Shown in pieces: positions 1-7,729 of a DNA stretch of 64,000 bases. Numbering within the stretch: position 1 is the stretch's first letter; each line of letters begins with the position of its first letter. Below the pieces are notes generated by a model. The model was not told where the DNA came from and made no database searches. It was given only the letters and a program-made list of their open reading frames with translations. Origin of the DNA: Synechococcus sp. NOUM97013 (GTDB taxonomy: Bacteria; Cyanobacteriota; Cyanobacteriia; PCC-6307; Cyanobiaceae); NCBI RefSeq assembly GCF_014279815.1, contig NZ_CP047941.1:2480001-2544000 (forward strand), written 5' to 3'. Both the position numbers and the translations under genes were made by a program.

Positions 1-44
1 TCAGGCCATGGAACGGGGACCTGGGCTTGCTTCGTTGAACAACC

Positions 45-212
45 ATGAGCACACTCCTCTATCGCGGACACACCTACAGCCCTAATCACTGCGCCGCACA
101 AAAGCCGGTGATTCAGCTGACGTACCGCCGCAATGTGTATCAGTCACGGCAGACATCTCCTCAAAGGATTCCCGTGGAGTTGATTTATCGCGGTGTTCAG
201 TACACACGCTGA
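45..212 (+). CDS. DUF4278 family small protein
   Basis: This is a 55-residue protein built of short repeats of the form L-x-YRG-x-x-Y: LLYRGHTY near residue 4, LTYRRNVY near 25 and LIYRGVQYTR at the C-terminus. That pattern is the hallmark of the cyanobacterial DUF4278 family, whose function is unknown. There is no signal peptide or membrane segment. The ATG is the only sensible start. The next plus-strand gene begins about 80 bases downstream. The family assignment rests on the repeat motif alone. Confidence 0.75.
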   Translation: MSTLLYRGHTYSPNHCAAQKPVIQLTYRRNVYQSRQTSPQRIPVELIYRGVQYTR

Positions 213-293
213 GCAATTCGCAACTCGGTATCAAGAAAAACAACTGAGGCCAGGCTCTAAAGGGGTTAATAGATCCAGCGATGCATAAGTTGC

Positions 294-512
294 GTGGATC
301 TAATCGCACAACCCCACGACTCTGATCTGGTGCTGCTGCAACCAGCGAGCATCCACGGAGTGTTCTGGCTTCAGTGCCACTTTCCTCAAAGTGAATGGGA
401 CGCTCTGCTCTCAGGGCAGGCCGTGTTTGAAGTGAGCTGCATGAAGCAATTGGCTCAAGATGCCCGACTGGCAGGCGTCAGCCTGGATTGGGCAACTTCT
501 GTAGCTTCCTGA
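294..512 (+). CDS. hypothetical protein, 72 aa
   Basis: A short GTG-started frame ends four bases before the convergent DUF1028 gene. The product is soluble and acidic, with no recognisable domain. Codon usage resembles its neighbours, and the frame fills the space between two genes without overlap, which favours a real gene. No function can be proposed. An in-frame GTG is the only start near the 5' end, and no convincing ribosome-binding site is visible. Confidence 0.45.
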   Translation: MDLIAQPHDSDLVLLQPASIHGVFWLQCHFPQSEWDALLSGQAVFEVSCMKQLAQDARLAGVSLDWATSVAS

Positions 513-515
513 GGC

Positions 516-1193
516 CTATCCAGCCATCAAACGGTTCAAGCGTGGCAGCTCGGTGAACGAATCACGCCACTCTTGAACCCAAAGCTCTTGGCTGCGTTCG
601 TACACACGCATCAATTCTTCGACAGCAGCATCACGAAAGTCGACGCGTAAATCCAAAAGTGGAAAGGCGGCTTCACCACTGACCTGAACCGCAGCCGATG
701 TGGATGTTTCAGAACGATGGTCACCGCCTGCGGCTTCACCTGCCTGTAGAGCCAACATCAATCGCCTACCCAATTTCCATGTCGGGTCGCTGTTGAGAAA
801 TCCCTCCTCGATGGCTGCAAGCACCTCTTCTCCGACCAGGTAATTCCCTGCCACCGAAAGATTTAAGTGATGGCGGTGGCCAGCCCAGCCACCACAGGAT
901 TGACCAGTCCAACAGGCTGTCCGACCTGCGGAATCAATGAGATGAAACTGACGCTGATCGCGGTGGGGATCATCGGCAAGCAGGCTGCTGAGCACCCCAT
1001 CGGCATCGGCACTTTGTTCGAGCCGTTCCAGACCACAGATCCCGAGATAGGGATTGGTGTGTGCCTGCGTGGCCACAGCACCGACACCAGAACGAATGTG
1101 AGGAACAGTGGATCCAACTGCTAAGTGACAGGTCGCCACGGCTACTCCAAAACGGCCGTTGCTTGGATCTCGGGCAACGATCGAAAAGGTCAT
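516..1193 (-). CDS. DUF1028 family protein (Ntn-hydrolase-like)
   Basis: A 225-residue protein beginning MTFSIVARDPSNGRFGVA, the conserved N-terminus of DUF1028, a family predicted to have an Ntn-hydrolase fold. Later family features include the glycine/valine-rich block with VGAVATQA and the LNLSVAGNYLVG segment. The ATG overlaps the stop of the upstream M20 hydrolase gene (ATGA), so the two are probably translationally coupled; an in-frame upstream start would lie inside that gene and is rejected. It is the last gene of the carbamoyl/ureido cluster. By context it may cleave an amide or ureido bond, but its substrate is unknown. Confidence 0.8.
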   Translation of the reverse strand: MTFSIVARDPSNGRFGVAVATCHLAVGSTVPHIRSGVGAVATQAHTNPYLGICGLERLEQSADADGVLSSLLADDPHRDQRQFHLIDSAGRTACWTGQSCGGWAGHRHHLNLSVAGNYLVGEEVLAAIEEGFLNSDPTWKLGRRLMLALQAGEAAGGDHRSETSTSAAVQVSGEAAFPLLDLRVDFRDAAVEELMRVYERSQELWVQEWRDSFTELPRLNRLMAG

Positions 1194-2515
1194 GTCAGCG
1201 CACAATCGAGCCGCTGAATGGTTTCCAGCAAGACGGCCGTGCCATCCACACACTGGCGGTCACTGGTGAATTCAGCCGCTGAATGGCTGAGACCATCTCG
1301 ACTGGGAACAAAAATCATGCCCATCGGCCAGCGACGGCCAATCTCTTGGGCATCGTGGCTGGCGCGACTCGGAAGGCCGCTCCAGTTCAAGCCGAGATCC
1401 GTCGCCACGGACGCGATCGTTGACATCACCATGGCAGAAGCAGGAGTCGGCTCCACCTGGAACTGGGGCTCCAAGCGAATCGGGCATCCCGTCGCTGTGG
1501 AGATCCGTTCCAGCTCATCCTCCAGGCTGGAGACCAATTGATCCAGCACAGCTGGGCTGAGATCCCTAATGTCCACCGTCATCGAAACGGAACCGGGCAC
1601 CACGTTGGCGGCATTGGGCCAAACCTCCAGTCGACCCACCGTCGCCACAGGATCTCCTGGATGCTGTTGGGCGATGGACTCCACCGCGAGCACAACTCTG
1701 GACGCTGCAGCCAAGGCGTCCTTGCGCAAGGTCATCGGCGTCGTGCCGGCATGGTTGGGCTGACCCTCCACCTGAATGGAGAAACGCCGCTGACCAACGA
1801 TGCCCTCAACAACACCAATGGCGTCACCACGATGCTCCAGAACAGCCCCCTGCTCGACGTGCAACTCCAGAAAAGCAGCAACCGCATGATCCGGGCGACA
1901 GGCAGACGCCAATGCAGGCCAGTGCCCACCAATACGCTTCAGATTGACGTCAATCGGCTCACCATTGCTGGTGGCATAGGCCGTCGGCTCCGCAGACGCC
2001 GTTCCAGCCATGCCCTTGCAGCCAACCATCGTCGACTCTTCGTCGGCAAATGCGACCACCTCAAAGGAATGGCGTAACTGAAGGCCTGCATCCTTAAGGG
2101 CTCGTGCAACCTCAAGACCGGCCAACACCCCCAGCACCCCATCAAAGCGACCGCCGGTTGGCACCGTGTCCAAATGGGAGCCCGTCATCAGCACGGGCAA
2201 CGCAGGATCCTGCCCTTCCAAGCGACCGATCAAATTGCCAGCGGTATCAACGCGAACCTGCATGCCGGACTCTTTCATCCAGGCCGCTAACTGATCACGA
2301 CCCTGCACATCGGTCTCACTGAAACCGCGCCGACAAACACTGCCATCCGCTTGCAGGCCGATGGAGGCCATCTGATCGAGCGTTTGAAGCAGACGACCAC
2401 GGTTGGGAATCACCGCTGTTTTCCGAACCGCCGCCTCCACTGGAGTGACTTGTGGACGATTGGAAAGCAGTTGTGGCAACGATCGTGACCTTCGGTTCAA
2501 ACCAAAGGTCAGCAT
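1190..2515 (-). CDS. M20 family Zn hydrolase (allantoate amidohydrolase / N-carbamoyl-L-amino acid hydrolase type)
   Basis: Metal-site motifs of the AllC / beta-ureidopropionase / N-carbamoyl amino acid hydrolase branch are all present: GSHLDTVPTGGRFDG (His and bridging Asp), ADEES (Glu pair), LELHVEQG (His), and the C-terminal SHDAQEI then MIFVPSRDGLSHSAAE (last His). These enzymes hydrolyse ureido groups of N-carbamoyl amino acids or allantoate with release of ammonia. The length, about 441 residues, is normal. I chose the ATG at 2515 over a TTG five codons upstream. It sits in a row with a carbamoyltransferase-like gene and an asparagine synthetase-like gene, which fits an N-carbamoyl intermediate. 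The exact substrate is not readable from sequence. Confidence 0.85.
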   Translation of the reverse strand: MLTFGLNRRSRSLPQLLSNRPQVTPVEAAVRKTAVIPNRGRLLQTLDQMASIGLQADGSVCRRGFSETDVQGRDQLAAWMKESGMQVRVDTAGNLIGRLEGQDPALPVLMTGSHLDTVPTGGRFDGVLGVLAGLEVARALKDAGLQLRHSFEVVAFADEESTMVGCKGMAGTASAEPTAYATSNGEPIDVNLKRIGGHWPALASACRPDHAVAAFLELHVEQGAVLEHRGDAIGVVEGIVGQRRFSIQVEGQPNHAGTTPMTLRKDALAAASRVVLAVESIAQQHPGDPVATVGRLEVWPNAANVVPGSVSMTVDIRDLSPAVLDQLVSSLEDELERISTATGCPIRLEPQFQVEPTPASAMVMSTIASVATDLGLNWSGLPSRASHDAQEIGRRWPMGMIFVPSRDGLSHSAAEFTSDRQCVDGTAVLLETIQRLDCALT

Positions 2516-2574
2516 CGCCCGAGTTTCCAAAACCTCCTGTCGTCAATGCAACGGTTTAACGCTGATCAAAGAAT

Positions 2575-4599
2575 TCAAACGGGCATCAACACGCGCCAGC
2601 CCAACCGCTCCGCTTCCTCACGGGCCTGAGCAGGGACATCAGCAGCCACGAACATGCGATGCAACATCTGCACCCCCAGCAGATGGTTGATCACAGCATC
2701 CATCTGAACACGTTCAGAATCCGTGGTCTGCGGGTCGTCATGGCGATCAAAGAGAGCCCGCACACCCTCTTTACTCAAGAGTCCAGCGGCATCAATCGCT
2801 TCATCACTGAGATAGTCGTCCGCCAGCTGTTTCATCTGCGCCCACTTCTCCGGCTCGGTGTGGGCGGGTGGCGCCATGAAGGCAAACTTCTCACGCTTGT
2901 AGAGCACCTCTGGAAGCAGCCCAGCCATCGCTTCCCGCAACACGTATTTCTCTGTTTTGCCTTTGATCCGCAATTCCGGTGGAACCTGCACCGCTGCGGC
3001 GGCGAGATGGTGATCCAGGAATGCCGGACGGGCCTCCATGGAATTGGCCATGTCGACCCGGTCGCCACCCCAGGTGAGGATCTGGCCCTCCAGCATGGTC
3101 TTGATCCAGACGTACTGGGCCTTGTCCAAAGCGTGGCGACCCTCCAGCTGATCGGGGTCAAGCTGTGCGGCAATCGCCTGGCCAGGCGAGTAGCCCTCAA
3201 GCGCCTGGCGGCGAGGCTCCGCCAGCAATGCCGGAACGAGCGGAGCACAGGCAAGCCAGGGTTGCAGGCAACTCGGAGTGAAACCCACCACGGCCTCCAG
3301 AGCAGGATCATCCACTTGATCGGCTGCCAACATCGCTCCCTGCACCAGAGCATTCGACTGCTGCAACAGCAACTCCCAATTGCTGCGTTCCTCCTGCGGA
3401 AGATCATCAAGACCGTGCAGAAACATGTCGCGGCGAAACGCGGGGTAGCCGCCGAACAACTCGTCGGAGCCTTCACCCGTCATCACCACCTTGTAGTCCA
3501 CGTTGTTGACGTGGCGACTCATCAGAAATTTGGCCACCGCCAGGGTGTTGTAGATCGTGCGCTCCGTATGCCAGATCGTGCGCTCCATGAATCCATAGAG
3601 CTCTCGCCCTGACAGGCGCATCACATCCTGTTCCGCTCCCGTGGCTTCCGCCATTTCCTGGGCGATCGGTGATTCGTCATATCGGGCATCATCAAAACCG
3701 ATGGTGAAGGCCCGCACCGGGGACTGACTCACCGCAGAGGCCAGACCAAGGATCGAGCAACTGTCGATCCCTCCGGACAGGTAGCAACCCACCGGCACGT
3801 CAGCGACCATGCGCAGTTCCACCGCTTCCAACAGCGCTGCGCGAACGGCCGCCACGTGATCCGCTTCGCTCAGGCTTTGATCGCGCTCATCTTTGCGCGG
3901 GAAATTCAGATCCCAGTACGACCACTCGGACACCTCGAGCTGACCTTGGGCACGCTGCACCTTCAGCACATGCCCCGGCTTCACCTGATGAACCCCTGCA
4001 AACGCGGTGGTGCCAGGCACCATCGTCTGCATCAGCTGATGGAACAATCCTTCTGAGGTGAAACGCCGCTCCACCGCAGGATGGGCAAACAACACCTTGA
4101 GCTCCGAACCGAACACCAGTCCCTCGGAGGTCATCGCCCAGTACTGGGGCTTGATCCCGAAACGATCCCGCACCAGATACAGACAATCCTCTTCGCGATC
4201 AAATAACGCGAAGGCGAACTCCCCGCGTAACAAGGGCAGGGTCGCGTTCAAGCCTTGACGCTGATACAGCCGCAACAGAATCTCGGAATCGCTCTTGCTG
4301 CTGAAGCGAACTCCCTGAGCGGTGAGATCGGCGCGAATGCGCTGGAAGTCATAGAACTCACCGTTGTGGGCCATCAACACCTCACCGTCATCGGTGAGAA
4401 AGGGCTGCCGCGCCCTTGACTCGTTCAGATCAATGATCGACAGACGGGCATGGCAGAAGCCAACCCCGGCCTGATCGAGACACTCCACCCCGAATCCATC
4501 CGGCCCGCGATGGGACTGGATCGCTGCCATGTTGACCAGCAGCTGCCGATCGACCGTCTGGTCACGATCAGCGTTGAACACACCTCCGATGCCGCACAT
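2575..4599 (-). CDS. asnB: asparagine synthetase (glutamine-hydrolysing) family, AsnB-like
   Basis: A 674-residue class II glutamine amidotransferase. Cys2 (MCGIGG), SHRGPDG near 29-35 and NGE at 79-81 form the glutaminase site. The synthetase domain has the ATP pyrophosphatase loop LSGGIDS at 274-280. Family members transfer ammonia from glutamine to an adenylated carboxylate, classically aspartate. Both active sites look intact, so it should be a working amidotransferase. It lies nine bases downstream of the carbamoyltransferase-like gene, so it may amidate a product of this cluster rather than serve general asparagine supply. The homology is certain; asparagine as product is only the default reading. 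Confidence 0.85.
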   Translation of the reverse strand: MCGIGGVFNADRDQTVDRQLLVNMAAIQSHRGPDGFGVECLDQAGVGFCHARLSIIDLNESRARQPFLTDDGEVLMAHNGEFYDFQRIRADLTAQGVRFSSKSDSEILLRLYQRQGLNATLPLLRGEFAFALFDREEDCLYLVRDRFGIKPQYWAMTSEGLVFGSELKVLFAHPAVERRFTSEGLFHQLMQTMVPGTTAFAGVHQVKPGHVLKVQRAQGQLEVSEWSYWDLNFPRKDERDQSLSEADHVAAVRAALLEAVELRMVADVPVGCYLSGGIDSCSILGLASAVSQSPVRAFTIGFDDARYDESPIAQEMAEATGAEQDVMRLSGRELYGFMERTIWHTERTIYNTLAVAKFLMSRHVNNVDYKVVMTGEGSDELFGGYPAFRRDMFLHGLDDLPQEERSNWELLLQQSNALVQGAMLAADQVDDPALEAVVGFTPSCLQPWLACAPLVPALLAEPRRQALEGYSPGQAIAAQLDPDQLEGRHALDKAQYVWIKTMLEGQILTWGGDRVDMANSMEARPAFLDHHLAAAAVQVPPELRIKGKTEKYVLREAMAGLLPEVLYKREKFAFMAPPAHTEPEKWAQMKQLADDYLSDEAIDAAGLLSKEGVRALFDRHDDPQTTDSERVQMDAVINHLLGVQMLHRMFVAADVPAQAREEAERLGWRVLMPV

Positions 4600-4608
4600 A
4601 AGCCTGAT

Positions 4609-5724
4609 TCAGACGACGTCCATGACCCGGTCAGCCCGGTCCACCATGCAGGTGAGCAGAGCCATGCGCAGAAACACCGCTCCCCGTGCCTGGCTGAAAT
4701 ACCAGTTCTGAGGTGTTTCATCCATGCAGGTGCTCAGTTCGGCTCCGCGGGCCAGCGGATGCAGAACGATCGAGCCATCTTTGTAGGGCAGATCCTTGGT
4801 CAACCGAAACTGCGACCCATGCACCTCGAAACTGTCGCCCACCCAGGCAATGGCATTGATGTAGGTGACATCCAGGTGGGGCAATTCCGTGCGTAAGTCC
4901 GCGCTGCAACGCAGCTTGAGACCGGCCTCCTGGAGCTCCTCAAACTGGCCGGCATCAAACAACGTGTCTTCAGGATCCGCATCAGCGGAATGAATCACCA
5001 CAACCTCCTCAACGATCTGAGGGAACTTGGCCAGGATCCTGAGCAGCGAACGCACCGTGCGCATCCTGGACGGCACACCGATCACGCCGATCCTGATCCT
5101 CTGGTCCGCAGCAACGACGAGCTGGGCCAGGCTCGGACGCCACTTGAAAATCGTGAATAGATCCGCCATTGCCTGCGTGGGGTGCTCATCCAGGCCATTC
5201 CCGGCATTGATGATCGGAATGCGCAGGGTTTGCGACATGGCATAAACCGCGCCGGGATCGCTGTCCCGCAGCACCACGCAGTCGCCGTAGTTGTTGAACA
5301 TGTGCGCCACATCCTCGAGCGATTCGCCTTTGGCAATCCCCGTGGTGGAGCGGTCTGTGATGTTGATGGAGCTGCCACCAAGCCGATGCCAGGCACTGTC
5401 GAATGACAAGCGCGTGCGCGTGCTGGGCTCGTAGAAGGCGTTGATCAGAATCTTGCCCTGCAGCGGCATGTTGTGGGTGATGTAGCGCTCGGGATTGCTC
5501 TCGTACTTCGCCGCCAGCCGAAACAACTGCAGCAGCGTTTGCGGACGAAACGACTGGATCGAAACCACGTGCTGATCCACCAGATCGAGCAGCGGTTCCG
5601 CCTCCTCCTCAATGCAGGTCAGCAGCGACTGAGGCTGCGTACGGCCATAGACATCTGGGCCGAGAGGGTCGAACCGCATGGGCGCCTCCTCAACCTCCAG
5701 AGCAACTTGTTTGGTATTCAACAT
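4609..5724 (-). CDS. aspartate/ornithine carbamoyltransferase superfamily protein, atypical PyrB-like
   Basis: A 371-residue transcarbamoylase fold. Carbamoyl-phosphate residues are kept: STRTR at 101-105, the 80s-loop lysine in IAKGES near 132, Arg153, HPTQ at 181-184. The RTVRSL segment near 222-227 matches the region of E. coli PyrB Arg167. In the second domain, the place of the PyrB TRVQ motif (Arg229 and Gln231, which bind aspartate) reads INAIAW at 289-294, and HPLP has become HPLARGAEL. The enzyme therefore probably carbamoylates something other than aspartate. The ATG at 5724 has a GGGAG five bases upstream; a TTG further up is less likely. It heads the downstream half of the cluster. 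Confidence 0.82.
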   Translation of the reverse strand: MLNTKQVALEVEEAPMRFDPLGPDVYGRTQPQSLLTCIEEEAEPLLDLVDQHVVSIQSFRPQTLLQLFRLAAKYESNPERYITHNMPLQGKILINAFYEPSTRTRLSFDSAWHRLGGSSINITDRSTTGIAKGESLEDVAHMFNNYGDCVVLRDSDPGAVYAMSQTLRIPIINAGNGLDEHPTQAMADLFTIFKWRPSLAQLVVAADQRIRIGVIGVPSRMRTVRSLLRILAKFPQIVEEVVVIHSADADPEDTLFDAGQFEELQEAGLKLRCSADLRTELPHLDVTYINAIAWVGDSFEVHGSQFRLTKDLPYKDGSIVLHPLARGAELSTCMDETPQNWYFSQARGAVFLRMALLTCMVDRADRVMDVV

Positions 5725-5790
5725 CGAGGCTCCCGGGCGCAATCCCGATCAAACGGAACGTGAGCAGCGCCATCCATGTGACTTAAATCA

Positions 5791-5808
5791 CCCTCTAGCA
5801 ACAGAGGG
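5791..5808. repeat. inverted repeat CCCTCT-N6-AGAGGG
   Basis: A perfect 6-bp inverted repeat with a six-base spacer lies in the 143-base gap between the 47-residue membrane protein gene and the carbamoyltransferase-like gene. It is not followed by a T-run on the minus strand, so it is not a standard terminator. It could be an operator or a leader hairpin. Function is inferred from position only. Confidence 0.45.
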
Positions 5809-5835
5809 CAGCGAAGCCAGCAAATCCAGGAGATC

Positions 5836-5853
5836 TTTGGAACTGATTCCAAA
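5836..5853. repeat. inverted repeat TTTGGAA-N4-TTCCAAA
   Basis: A perfect 7-bp inverted repeat with a four-base spacer lies just downstream of the 47-residue membrane protein stop codon, and about 110 bases upstream of the carbamoyltransferase-like start. It lacks a T-run. Together with the second inverted repeat 30 bases away it makes this gap the most likely control point inside the cluster. Confidence 0.45.
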
Positions 5854-5867
5854 TTCAGTCGCAACCA

Positions 5868-6011
5868 CTACCAAACTCGGCCATTGCGCCACTCCACAAA
5901 CCAGATCAGCAGCAACACCACCACCGACAGCGACAGCGCCAGCTGACTGCCCAGCAGCACCAACTCAAACCCCTTAAGGCCGAGTACCACCGCAAACAAG
6001 GAAGTGATCAT
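5868..6011 (-). CDS. small membrane protein coupled to the symporter, 47 aa
   Basis: The ATG overlaps the stop of the symporter gene (ATGA), so it is very likely co-translated with it. The 47-residue product is strongly hydrophobic: LFAVVLGL near the N-terminus, then one long segment (LVLLG...VVVLLLIWFV, about residues 17-39) and a charged tail EWRNGRVW. No family was recognised. Its size, hydrophobicity and coupling suggest a small accessory subunit of the transporter. It is too short for many gene callers. Confidence 0.65.
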   Translation of the reverse strand: MITSLFAVVLGLKGFELVLLGSQLALSLSVVVLLLIWFVEWRNGRVW

Positions 6012-7435
6012 GCGTCCTCCTTCAAGAGTGCGAAATCAAACCGTTCCGGCCAAAAGCGGCTGCCCACCAGCATCACCAGCGCAGAAATGGCTGCTGAAAA
6101 CACCGCAGCGCAGTAGGGCGCAATCAACACGTAAGCGGCCAGGCCCACCAGGCTTCCACTGAGCATCGCCAGGATGGCTGCTCCACGGCTGGCGGAGCGC
6201 CAGTACAAACCGCAAGCCACCGGCCAAACGGTTGACGCCACCAGAGCACCGGTGAAGAACAGCACCGATGCCAGCGAATCCAGCCGCGGCCAGGACAGCG
6301 CCAGGGTGACGACGGCCAATCCCACCACCATCAGCCGCGCCGCTTGCTTGAGCTGCAGATCACTGGCCTGGGGCCGCAACAGCCGGAAATACACATCTTC
6401 CGCCAACAGATCGGCGGTGGATGCCAGCAACGAATCCAAGGTGGAGGTGAGCGAGGCAAACACCACCACAAACACCAGGGCCGCGCCGCCCGCCCCGAGC
6501 AGATCAGCTGCCATCACGGGGAACACCATGTTCACCTGCTCGAGGGGCAACGCACGGGCCAGAGCCACCAGGCCGATGGAGCCCGTCACCATCGGCACAC
6601 TCATCCAGGCGATGCCCCCCAACACGAACGAGGTCATCACCACCGAGCGCCGACTGGCGAAGACCCGGGACCACCAGATGTTGTTGTGAAACACCTCTCC
6701 CATCGAAAAAAGGGCGGAATTCCAGGCGATCAACAAACCCGCCGGCAGCAGCAGATCAAGCCGATCGGGATGCCGATTCACCAGGGCGGCATGCACATCC
6801 GGCATCGGGAACTGGCGAAACGCCAGAACAGCCACCACCGCCAGCAACACCATGATCAACAAGGACTGAATGAAGTCCGTGCCGATCACCGCACGCATGC
6901 CGCCATACAAGGTGTAAAGGGTCGCGACGCCGATCACGACCACCATGCCGACGTGGTAATCGAAGCCTGAAAGCGCTTGCAGCAACAGGCCCGCACCCAT
7001 CGCCTGGGTCATCAGAAAACCCAGGGTGTAGATGGCCGTGATCACCATGAACACCCACCAGGCCAACCGGCCGTAGCGCAGGCGAATGAAGTCGCCGCTG
7101 GTGCGCCCGTTGGGCATCAACTGCTTGATCCGCGAGGCCAGGGGAGCGAACAGGATCAAGCCCAACCCGGCTAGGGCATAGCTGAACATCCCCCAGAGCC
7201 CGGTCTTGTAGCCAAACTCCGGAGCCAGCAAGGTGGTGTTGCCGGTCACCCAAGAGGCCATCAACGTGGCCGTGCTCAAGGCCAGGCCGATGTTGCGGCC
7301 AGCCAGCATGTACTCATCGGCATCACCCTTGCCCCGTCGCCCCCAGGCCACACCCAGGGCGACCCAAAGCACAGAGAACAGAACCACCAGAGCCCAAGCG
7401 ATGCCAGGGGCTAAGAACGGAGTGCTTCCAGCCAT
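6008..7435 (-). CDS. sodium:solute symporter (SSS family)
   Basis: A 475-residue inner-membrane protein with about 13 hydrophobic helices. Hallmarks of the SSS family are GRNIGLALSTATLMASWVTG near residues 46-65 (unwound first core helix) and the glycine-rich YTLYGGMRAVIGTDFIQ segment around 176-192. The family uses the Na+ gradient to import amino acids, urea, sugars, vitamins or carboxylates; the substrate is not evident here. It overlaps small membrane-protein genes on both sides by one and four bases, and shares strand with the carbamoyl/ureido enzymes. It probably imports the substrate of that pathway. Confidence 0.85.
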   Translation of the reverse strand: MAGSTPFLAPGIAWALVVLFSVLWVALGVAWGRRGKGDADEYMLAGRNIGLALSTATLMASWVTGNTTLLAPEFGYKTGLWGMFSYALAGLGLILFAPLASRIKQLMPNGRTSGDFIRLRYGRLAWWVFMVITAIYTLGFLMTQAMGAGLLLQALSGFDYHVGMVVVIGVATLYTLYGGMRAVIGTDFIQSLLIMVLLAVVAVLAFRQFPMPDVHAALVNRHPDRLDLLLPAGLLIAWNSALFSMGEVFHNNIWWSRVFASRRSVVMTSFVLGGIAWMSVPMVTGSIGLVALARALPLEQVNMVFPVMAADLLGAGGAALVFVVVFASLTSTLDSLLASTADLLAEDVYFRLLRPQASDLQLKQAARLMVVGLAVVTLALSWPRLDSLASVLFFTGALVASTVWPVACGLYWRSASRGAAILAMLSGSLVGLAAYVLIAPYCAAVFSAAISALVMLVGSRFWPERFDFALLKEDA

Positions 7436-7551
7436 CAGTCAGCCCCCCGATCACGCCAATGCAGGTGGCCGCGCACAATCATCACCACAGTCGACACTGT
7501 GACCAGTGCGCCAAGGGCGAAGATCAATCGCGCCCAGAGCAGTTCATTCAA
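7435..7551 (-). CDS. possible small membrane protein upstream of symporter, 38 aa
   Basis: An open frame ends in TGATG, sharing one base with the symporter start codon. The only start in the short open stretch is a TTG. It would encode about 38 residues with one hydrophobic helix (LIFAL...VVMIV) and a basic/acidic tail RGHLHWRDRGAD. No Shine-Dalgarno sequence is visible. The tight overlap and single-helix character mirror the small gene on the other side of the symporter. The reality of this gene is less certain than that of the downstream one. Confidence 0.4.
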   Translation of the reverse strand: MNELLWARLIFALGALVTVSTVVMIVRGHLHWRDRGAD

Positions 7552-7729
7552 GACGAGAGAGGGTGTTGGCTTCGCTGATCAGATAAGCAAACACCGCATG
7601 CGAGGCCGAGGACTTCTGGCGATTCCAGTGCTCGGGACTACGCAAAACGCCAAGCCATAACGCATTCCCAAGCCAAATTGCGGAATGTGTAGCAACCACA
7701 ACCCGTGAGGGGGCAGGCGGAGGTCTTGG

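Noticed and set aside
2659-3612. 317-codon plus-strand frame inside asnB
   Set aside because: It is antisense to a full-length asparagine synthetase domain with intact motifs.
7628-7641. GTGCTCGGGACTAC as an NtcA site upstream of the symporter cluster
   Set aside because: It fits only GT-N10-AC, which is expected often by chance, and no -10 element sits at the right distance on either strand.
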